Of a DNA stretch of 64,000 nt, positions 58,811-64,000 are shown in pieces. Source of the stretch: Chitinophaga vietnamensis (GTDB taxonomy: Bacteria > Bacteroidota > Bacteroidia > Chitinophagales > Chitinophagaceae); assembly GCF_902167635.1 (NCBI RefSeq), contig NZ_CABHMS010000011.1:2501-66500 (forward strand), read 5' to 3'. The position numbers were made by a program, and so were the translations under genes. The notes beneath the pieces were generated by a model. It was given only the letters and a program-made list of their open reading frames with translations, did not search any database and had not been told where the DNA came from. Numbering within the stretch: the first letter of the stretch is position 1; every line of letters begins with the position of its first letter.

Positions 58811-60190
58811 ATGGCAACCGTTACCAGAGAAAACATTGGTTTATTGAACGATAAGATCACTGTGAAAGTGAGCAAGGAAGATTACCTTCCTAATTTTGAC
58901 AAGGCAGTAAAACAATTCAGCAAAAGCGCAAACATACCCGGCTTCCGTAAAGGAATGGTGCCCGCTGGTATGGTGAAAAAAATGCACGGTGCCGCAATTT
59001 TCAGCGATGAAGTGTTGAAAACTGTGGAAAAAGAGCTGATGGGTTATATCCAGACAGAAAAACTGGACCTCTTCGGCCAGCCACTGTCTATCGACAAAGA
59101 AGCTAAAAACCTCGACTTCAACGCCCCGGCTGATTATGACTTCAACTTCGAAGTAGGCGTGAAACCAGCTTTCAACGTAACACCACTCGAAAATAACAAA
59201 ACCACCCTCACTAAATATAAAGTGACCGTTACCGACGACATGGTAAAGGACGAAATCGAGCGTCTGCAACTGAAAGGTGGTAAAATGACCGAGCCGGAAA
59301 CAGTTGATTCAGAAGATAACGTGATCAACGTTACTTTCGAAGAATCTGATGCCAAAGGCAACCTCGTAGAAGGCGGTATCGTAAAAGAAAATGCCCTGCT
59401 GGTAAAATATTTCAGCCCTGCTATCCAGGAACAGCTGAAAGGCAAAAAGAAAGATGATTCCATCGTTTTCCAATTGGCTACTTCTTTCGACGAACAACGC
59501 CTCGGCTGGATACTGAAAGATCTCGGCTTTGGTACTGACGATAAAGAAGCTGCACAGAAATACTTCAAACTCACGATCACCAAAGTAGGCCTGATCGAGA
59601 AAAGAGCACTCAACGAAGAATTCTTCAAAGAAGTTTATCCTGCGGATAACATCACCACTGAAGAGGCTTTCCGCGCTAAACTGAAAGGAGAGATCGAAAA
59701 ATACTGGGATAGCGAAACCCGTAACCACATGCACAACGACCTGTTCGAGATACTGGTTCACGAGACGCCCATAGATTTACCAAAAGATTTCCTGAAACGC
59801 TGGCTGCAGGTAGGCGGTGAAAAACCCAAAACCGCTGAAGAAGCAGAAAAAGAATTCCCGAGCTTCGACCATCAACTCCGCTGGACATTGATCAGCGATA
59901 AACTGGTTCGCGAAAATAAACTGGAAGTTTCTTTCGAAGAACTGAAAGAAAATGCCAAACAAAAAGTATTAGGCTATTACGGCGGCGCTGCTGCAGATGG
60001 TGCAGAATGGCTGGAAAGCTACCTGGAACGCCTGTTACAGGACGAGAAATTTGTTGACCAGACTTACCGTGAAATGATCACCCAGAAACTGTTCGACTGG
60101 GCTGAAAGCAAGGTGAATATTAAAGAAGAGGAAATCAAAGCAGAAGATTTTGTTAATTTACCTCATAAACATCACCATCATGAACATTAA
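58811..60190 (+). CDS. tig: Trigger factor
   Basis: 459 aa. Ribosome-associated chaperone that holds nascent chains. The ribosome-binding N-terminal domain is at residues 1-110 with PGFRKGMVPAGMVKK, a variant of the GFRxGxxP signature. A central PPIase-like domain (about 165-250) and a C-terminal helical arm follow. The end is very His-rich (HKHHHHEH). The frame is open 21 codons upstream; MATVTRENIG is the expected start. It overlaps clpP by 11 nt, so the start codon of clpP lies inside its His-rich tail, and it heads the tig-clpP(-clpX) unit. Confidence 0.94.
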   Translation: MATVTRENIGLLNDKITVKVSKEDYLPNFDKAVKQFSKSANIPGFRKGMVPAGMVKKMHGAAIFSDEVLKTVEKELMGYIQTEKLDLFGQPLSIDKEAKNLDFNAPADYDFNFEVGVKPAFNVTPLENNKTTLTKYKVTVTDDMVKDEIERLQLKGGKMTEPETVDSEDNVINVTFEESDAKGNLVEGGIVKENALLVKYFSPAIQEQLKGKKKDDSIVFQLATSFDEQRLGWILKDLGFGTDDKEAAQKYFKLTITKVGLIEKRALNEEFFKEVYPADNITTEEAFRAKLKGEIEKYWDSETRNHMHNDLFEILVHETPIDLPKDFLKRWLQVGGEKPKTAEEAEKEFPSFDHQLRWTLISDKLVRENKLEVSFEELKENAKQKVLGYYGGAAADGAEWLESYLERLLQDEKFVDQTYREMITQKLFDWAESKVNIKEEEIKAEDFVNLPHKHHHHEH

Positions 60191-60881
60191 TAACGAATTT
60201 AGAAAATATGCCATCCAGCATCGCGGAATCAGCAGCCTGGTAGTAGATAGCTACGCAAAAAGCCACCAGATCAACAGCTTGACTCCCTATATCCTCGAAG
60301 AACGCCAGATGAACATGACCCAGATGGACGTTTTCTCCAGGTTGATGGCTGATCGTATTATTTTCCTCGGCGACCCTGTGAACGATTATGTAGCGAACGT
60401 GATCACCGCACAGCTGCTGTTCCTGGAATCATCCGACCGCAACCGCGATATTCAGATGTACATCAATAGCCCCGGTGGTAGCGTTTACGCCGGCCTGGGC
60501 ATTTATGATACCATGCAGATCATTTCTCCTGATGTAGCCACTATCTGCACCGGTATGGCCGCCTCTTTCGGCGCTGTATTGCTGGTAGCCGGCACCAAAG
60601 GCAAACGCACTGCCCTGAAACACGCCCGCGTAATGATCCACCAGCCTCATGGCGGCGCAGAAGGCCAGACCTCCGATATCGAGATCACCGCCCGTGAGTT
60701 CGTTAAGTTGAAAAAAGAACTCAACGAAATCATCGCCGGCCACTGCGGTCAACCCGTGAAAAAAGTGGAAAAAGACTCTGATCGCGACTACTGGATGACT
60801 GCCGACGAAGCCAAAGAATATGGCATCATCGACGATGTGCTTCAGAAAAATCCGAAAAAACAACTGGATACTCCCCAGTAA
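60180..60881 (+). CDS. clpP: ATP-dependent Clp protease proteolytic subunit
   Basis: 233 aa. Serine peptidase that forms the degradation chamber with ClpX. The catalytic Ser is at about 129 (GMAASFGAVLL), His at about 154 (MIHQPHGG) and the third residue Asp at about 205. INSPGGSVYAGLGIYD is the substrate-channel motif. The ATG at 60180 overlaps the last 11 nt of tig, giving MNINNEFRKYA. An in-frame ATG at 60150 lies within the tig gene and is unlikely. Confidence 0.95.
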   Translation: MNINNEFRKYAIQHRGISSLVVDSYAKSHQINSLTPYILEERQMNMTQMDVFSRLMADRIIFLGDPVNDYVANVITAQLLFLESSDRNRDIQMYINSPGGSVYAGLGIYDTMQIISPDVATICTGMAASFGAVLLVAGTKGKRTALKHARVMIHQPHGGAEGQTSDIEITAREFVKLKKELNEIIAGHCGQPVKKVEKDSDRDYWMTADEAKEYGIIDDVLQKNPKKQLDTPQ

Positions 60882-60898
60882 CCGGTTAAGATAACTTT

Positions 60899-60925
60899 AA
60901 CAGTCCCGCCCGCAGCGGGACTGTT
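60899..60925 (+). terminator. Terminator of tig-clpP
   Basis: Perfect 11-bp stem AACAGTCCCGC with its complement, loop CCGCA, followed by several T. It separates clpP from clpX, which has its own -7 box. Confidence 0.88.
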
Positions 60926-60955
60926 TTTATTTATCCCGGGCCGGGAATTTTAGTG

Positions 60956-60963
60956 TAAATTTG
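60956..60963 (+). promoter_or_regulatory. -7 box for clpX
   Basis: TAAATTTG, perfect consensus, 60 nt before the clpX start. The -33 region (TTTA) is weak. Confidence 0.5.
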
Positions 60964-61022
60964 TAGGCCTGTGTTATTATCGCAGGAATGCCCAGGTTCG
61001 TCGAAAAATAATTTATTCCGAA

Positions 61023-62267
61023 ATGAAAGAATCGAAAATTCGTTGTTCCTTTTGCAACCGCTCCAAGGAAGAAGTGCAGATATTGATCGCCGGTGCGGAA
61101 GGACACATCTGTGAAAACTGCGTCGCCAACGCCCAGGAGATCATCGACCAGGAGCTCTTCGCCCCCGGCAAAAAAGCTGCTGCCGCTGCTCCCTCCCACT
61201 TTGTGCCCAAAGTGTCCAAACCAATGGAAATTAAAAAGTTCCTGGATGAATATGTGATCGGACAGGACGATGCCAAAAAAATACTCGCTGTAGCTGTCTA
61301 TAACCACTACAAAAGGTTGAACCAGCAGGTAGAAGATGATGAAGTGGAGATAGAAAAATCCAACATCATCATGGTGGGAGAAACCGGTACCGGTAAAACC
61401 CTCCTGGCCAAATCTATCGCCAAATTGCTCAACGTACCCTTCACCATCGTAGATGCTACCGTATTTACAGAAGCAGGTTACGTAGGCGAAGACGTAGAGA
61501 GTATCCTCAGCCGCCTCCTGCAGGTTTGCAACTACGATGTAGAAGCCGCGGAAAGAGGTATCGTATACATCGACGAGATCGACAAGATCGCACGCAAAAA
61601 TGATAACCCTTCCATCACCCGCGATGTAAGCGGTGAAGGCGTTCAACAAGGCCTCCTCAAACTGCTGGAAGGCACCGAAGTGCTCGTACCACCGCAGGGC
61701 GGCCGTAAACACCCGGAACAAAAACTGATCAAACTCAATACCCAGAACATCCTCTTCATCTGCGGAGGCGCATTCGACGGTGTTGACAAGATCATTAGCA
61801 GAAGGATACAAACCCACTCCATCGGCTTCAATGTTAACAAGGAAAAAGAAGAAGAAAGCAAAAAACAGATCCTGCGCTATGTAAATTCACAGGACCTGAA
61901 ATCTTTCGGCCTCATTCCTGAACTGCTGGGCCGTTTGCCGGTAGTCACCTACCTCAACTCTCTCGACAGAGACACCCTGAAAGCCATCCTTACACAGCCC
62001 AGAAATGCGCTCGTGAAACAATACAAAAAGCTCTTCAAGGTGGAAAACATCGACCTCGTGGTAGAAGACGATGCCGTGGAATATATCGTAGACAAAGCCA
62101 TGGAGTACAAACTCGGCGCACGCGGCCTCCGCTCCATCTGTGAAGTGGTGCTTAGCGATGCCATGTTTGAACTGCCATCCGCCAATGAAACCACCTTCGT
62201 GCTCTCCAAAGAGTACGCACAGGCCAAACTGGAACAGTCTACCCTGGTAAAACTTAAAGTGGCGTAA
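61023..62267 (+). CDS. clpX: ATP-dependent Clp protease ATPase subunit ClpX
   Basis: 414 aa. Unfolds substrates for ClpP. An N-terminal zinc-binding domain [11 protein letters not shown]...HICENCV (Cys at about 8, 11, 30 and 33) recognises adaptors. The AAA+ core has Walker [14 protein letters not shown] (about 118), Walker B YIDEIDKI (about 181), the pore loop GYVGEDVES and a sensor/arginine region in [13 protein letters not shown] and [11 protein letters not shown]. Length is normal. It lies 141 nt after clpP, with its own promoter. Confidence 0.96.
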   Translation: MKESKIRCSFCNRSKEEVQILIAGAEGHICENCVANAQEIIDQELFAPGKKAAAAAPSHFVPKVSKPMEIKKFLDEYVIGQDDAKKILAVAVYNHYKRLNQQVEDDEVEIEKSNIIMVGETGTGKTLLAKSIAKLLNVPFTIVDATVFTEAGYVGEDVESILSRLLQVCNYDVEAAERGIVYIDEIDKIARKNDNPSITRDVSGEGVQQGLLKLLEGTEVLVPPQGGRKHPEQKLIKLNTQNILFICGGAFDGVDKIISRRIQTHSIGFNVNKEKEEESKKQILRYVNSQDLKSFGLIPELLGRLPVVTYLNSLDRDTLKAILTQPRNALVKQYKKLFKVENIDLVVEDDAVEYIVDKAMEYKLGARGLRSICEVVLSDAMFELPSANETTFVLSKEYAQAKLEQSTLVKLKVA

Positions 62268-62303
62268 GCACCATCATTCACCCGTCAAAAATTACTATTC
62301 ACT

Positions 62304-62597
62304 ATGCAAGAACTTATTCAACAATTACAGGAAAAGGCTGGTCTTACCGCCGAACAGGCCGAGCAGTCTATCAACGTAATCAAGGAATACGTAAAAGGCA
62401 AACTACCTCCTTTCATCGCAGGCACTGTGGATAACTGGTTCGCAGGCATGAGCGGCAATAAAGCCGAAGGCAAATCAGACAGCATCACAGACAAAGCCAG
62501 CGACTTCCTGGAAAATGTGAAAGACAAAGCGGAAGACTGGGTAGATGAAGCCAAACATAAAGTATCGGACTTCTTCAATAAAGAGAAAAAAGATTAA
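62304..62597 (+). CDS. Small helical hypothetical protein
   Basis: 97 aa, no signal peptide. The N-terminal half (LIQQLQEKAGLTAEQAEQSINVIKEYVKGKLPPFIAG) is an amphipathic helical unit of a type common in small Bacteroidota proteins. The C-terminal half is a repeated charged motif (KASDFLENVKDKAEDW, DEAKHKVSDFF, Lys-rich end) resembling apolipoprotein- or LEA-like amphipathic helices. The function is unknown. It starts 36 nt after clpX, so it may be co-transcribed with it, and a strong terminator follows. Confidence 0.75.
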   Translation: MQELIQQLQEKAGLTAEQAEQSINVIKEYVKGKLPPFIAGTVDNWFAGMSGNKAEGKSDSITDKASDFLENVKDKAEDWVDEAKHKVSDFFNKEKKD

Positions 62598-62631
62598 AAG
62601 AAAAACCCTCGCACTTGCGAGGGTTTTTCTT
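62598..62631. terminator. Terminator after the small helical protein
   Basis: Perfect 15-bp stem (62598-62612 and 62617-62631; core AACCCTCGC) around ACTT, with A before and T after. Works in both directions. Confidence 0.9.
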
Positions 62632-62640
62632 TTATAAAGA

Positions 62641-62785
62641 TAAATTTGATTGATCAGGGGGCTAACTGAGGGAAAGCTCAGTACTACAGATAACGTGGGA
62701 TTACAGGCTATAACGTCTACTTACATTTACATCTATCTGAAACCTTTCTTAAAGAAAAGCACCCTTTTACAGGGTGCTTTCATTT
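62641..62785 (+). ncRNA. Candidate small RNA with own promoter and terminator
   Basis: A perfect -7 box TAAATTTG lies at 62641-62648, so transcription could start near 62655. The following ~100 nt has no open frame but shows a hairpin ACTGAG-GGAAAG-CTCAGT (62674-62691) and a possible long-range AGATA/TATCT pairing. It ends at a terminator at 62756-62780. The arrangement of promoter, structured non-coding stretch and terminator suggests an sRNA of about 130 nt. No known RNA family was recognised, so this rests on structure alone. Confidence 0.45.
62756..62780. terminator. Terminator of the candidate small RNA
   Basis: Perfect 10-bp stem AAAGCACCCT with its complement AGGGTGCTTT around TTTAC, followed by TTTC-like sequence. 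No protein gene ends nearby on either strand. Confidence 0.85.
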
Positions 62786-63016
62786 GCGTAAAAGTGTTTC
62801 AAATCTTGATTTGATTTTGTGTTAAGGTTGATAAACGGTAAAGAGTGATGAATTAACCCAAATTTAACCTTCCTTTTGCAATTTTCTATAACACTAAAGG
62901 GGTAATATTTCATTTAATTGTCAAAAAAGATGAACGGTTTGTATGACGTCTCTTTTTACATTAAAAAAATCAACATCTTAAAAACGGATCAGGATCAGCT
63001 CTTATTTATCACCTAC
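62786..63016. other. AT-rich spacer before the acyl-CoA dehydrogenase stop codon
   Basis: Rest of the 419-nt gap 62598-63016. It is AT-rich with no recognised gene. No terminator hairpin was found directly after the acyl-CoA dehydrogenase stop codon on the minus strand. Confidence 0.4.
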
Positions 63017-64000
63017 TTATCTTAATGCCTCTCTGGCGATTACAATCTTCTGTATTTCCGAGGTACCTTCTCCGATGGTACATAATTTTGCATCCCGATA
63101 AAATTTCTCCACGGGAAAGTCTTTCGTATAGCCATACCCTCCGAACACCTGTACTGCATCATTGGCCACTTTCACGGCTACTTCCGATGCATAGTATTTG
63201 GCCATGGCGGCTTGCTGCGTCATTTTTACGTGCCTGTTTTTCATATCGGCCGCCTGCATGGTAAGCAGTTCAGCCGCTTCTATCTCCGTACACATATCCG
63301 CCAGTTTAAAGGAGATGCCCTGGAAGCTGGCAATAGGTTGATCAAATTGGTGGCGTTCCTGGGCGTATTTAAGGGCTGCATCACGAGCGCCCTTGGCAAT
63401 GCCCAGCGACAGTGCCGCAATGGAAATACGGCCGCCGTCCAGCACTTTCATGGATTGTATGAAGCCATCTCCCACCGCACCCAGCACATTAGCTGCAGGT
63501 ACGCGGCAATTATCAAATATCATTTCCGCAGTTTCAGAAGCGCGCATGCCGAGTTTATTCTCTTTCTTGCCGCCACTAAAACCTGCTGTACCCTTTTCCA
63601 CTACGAAGGCCGTCATACCGTGGCTGTCGCGCACATCGCCTGTACGGGCGATCACTACGGCCACATCGCAGCTCTTGCCATGCGTGATCCAGCATTTGGT
63701 GCCATTGATGATCCAGTCATCGCCATCTTTTTTGGCAATGCATTTCATATTCATGGCATCGGAACCGGTGTTTGGCTCAGTGAGGCCCCATGCGCCGATC
63801 CACTCTGCAGTGGCCAGTTTGGGGAGATAACGCTGCTTCTGTTCTTCATTGGCGAATTGCAGGATATGACCGGTGCACAATGAATTATGCGCAGCCACGC
63901 TCAGCCCGATAGCGCCACAGAAGCGGGCTATCTCGCTCACCACCGTTACATATTCAAGGTATCCGAGGCCGCTGCCGCCGTACTGTTCGGGCACCAATAC
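63017..64000 (-). CDS. Acyl-CoA dehydrogenase (5' end outside the window)
   Basis: Partial: the last 327 residues are present, and the frame runs on past the window edge (TTG at 63997 is an internal Leu codon, not a start). FAD enzyme that introduces the double bond in acyl-CoA beta-oxidation or amino-acid breakdown. Visible motifs: [86 protein letters not shown] and [17 protein letters not shown] with the FAD-contacting C-terminus. The catalytic Glu is in the usual GEGTSEI region for this subgroup. Substrate chain length cannot be told. Confidence 0.93.
   Translation of the reverse strand, partial: VLVPEQYGGSGLGYLEYVTVVSEIARFCGAIGLSVAAHNSLCTGHILQFANEEQKQRYLPKLATAEWIGAWGLTEPNTGSDAMNMKCIAKKDGDDWIINGTKCWITHGKSCDVAVVIARTGDVRDSHGMTAFVVEKGTAGFSGGKKENKLGMRASETAEMIFDNCRVPAANVLGAVGDGFIQSMKVLDGGRISIAALSLGIAKGARDAALKYAQERHQFDQPIASFQGISFKLADMCTEIEAAELLTMQAADMKNRHVKMTQQAAMAKYYASEVAVKVANDAVQVFGGYGYTKDFPVEKFYRDAKLCTIGEGTSEIQKIVIAREALR

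Noticed and set aside
62818-63016. Terminator for the acyl-CoA dehydrogenase gene
   Set aside because: No hairpin with a T-run on the minus strand could be found in this spacer.
1-64000. CRISPR array, prophage or insertion sequence
   Set aside because: No regularly spaced direct repeats, no integrase, transposase, phage structural gene or terminal inverted repeats with target duplications were seen.

Overview
The window looks like a chromosomal segment of a Bacteroidota bacterium, most likely a Chitinophaga-like member of the Chitinophagaceae (inference). Support comes from several directions. At least nine promoters carry a perfect Bacteroidota -7 box (TAnnTTTG), often with a TTTG -33 box 18-20 nt upstream. 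The primary sigma factor is a short 291/289-aa form. Ribosomal protein S16 has a long C-terminal tail, most starts lack an obvious Shine-Dalgarno sequence, and the protein families are typical of the phylum (DUF4476, DUF1835, START-like, Rv1355c-type ThiF, 7TMR-DISM kinases). No prophage, insertion sequence, transposase or CRISPR array is visible.

Layout: 0.1-3.0 kb (-) biotin carrier protein, DUF4476 protein, truA. 3.1-5.7 kb (+) exported M1 aminopeptidase. 5.7-8.6 kb (-) lemA, two TPM-domain proteins, DUF1835 protein. 8.9-16.5 kb (mostly +) lone receiver protein, M20 dipeptidase, S4 RNA-binding protein, methyltransferase, lysA, GAF protein. 16.6-21.1 kb (-) SdiA-regulated-like lipoprotein and a 1216-aa metallophosphoesterase/beta-barrel fusion. 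21.2-28.1 kb (+) HD/Pycsar-effector-type membrane protein, ppk1, thioredoxin-like protein, DUF4442 protein, beta-CASP metallo-hydrolase, DoxX-like protein. 28.1-33.4 kb two tRNA-Glu genes, gap-pgk, a glycosyltransferase and a cation/proton antiporter. 33.5-41.4 kb (-) an informational block: mltD-like, gatA, tatA, rplS, trmD, rimM, rpsP, ffh, rpoD. 41.7-45.7 kb START-like protein, lptF/G permease, PAP2 phosphatase, exported superoxide dismutase. 46.3-51.9 kb (+) a five-gene cluster: LuxI/GNAT-like acyltransferase, ThiF/E1-like enzyme, 7TMR-DISM histidine kinase, receiver-kinase hybrid and lone receiver. 51.9-58.6 kb tRNA-Ala, TPR protein, YdeI-like, VOC, ROK and Crp regulators, F420-type oxidoreductase, tRNA-Leu. 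58.8-62.6 kb (+) tig-clpP-clpX and a small helical protein. 63.0-64.0 kb (-) the C-terminal part of an acyl-CoA dehydrogenase that runs off the window.

Most of the window is core metabolism, translation, secretion and proteolysis. The most unusual gene set is the 46.3-51.9 kb cluster, whose arrangement (two putative small-molecule or acyl-modifying enzymes followed by a membrane sensor kinase and two receiver proteins) suggests a signal-synthesis and signal-sensing module. Second is the HD domain fused to a Pycsar-effector-type membrane domain beside ppk1.

The intergenic DNA is also unusual. It has long, nearly perfect inverted repeats directly after stop codons (up to 87-bp arms at 54.4-54.6 kb, with a related copy at 26.9 kb), four copies of one terminator palindrome built on GCCCTTGAAGCGC, and a possible small RNA gene at 62.65-62.79 kb.
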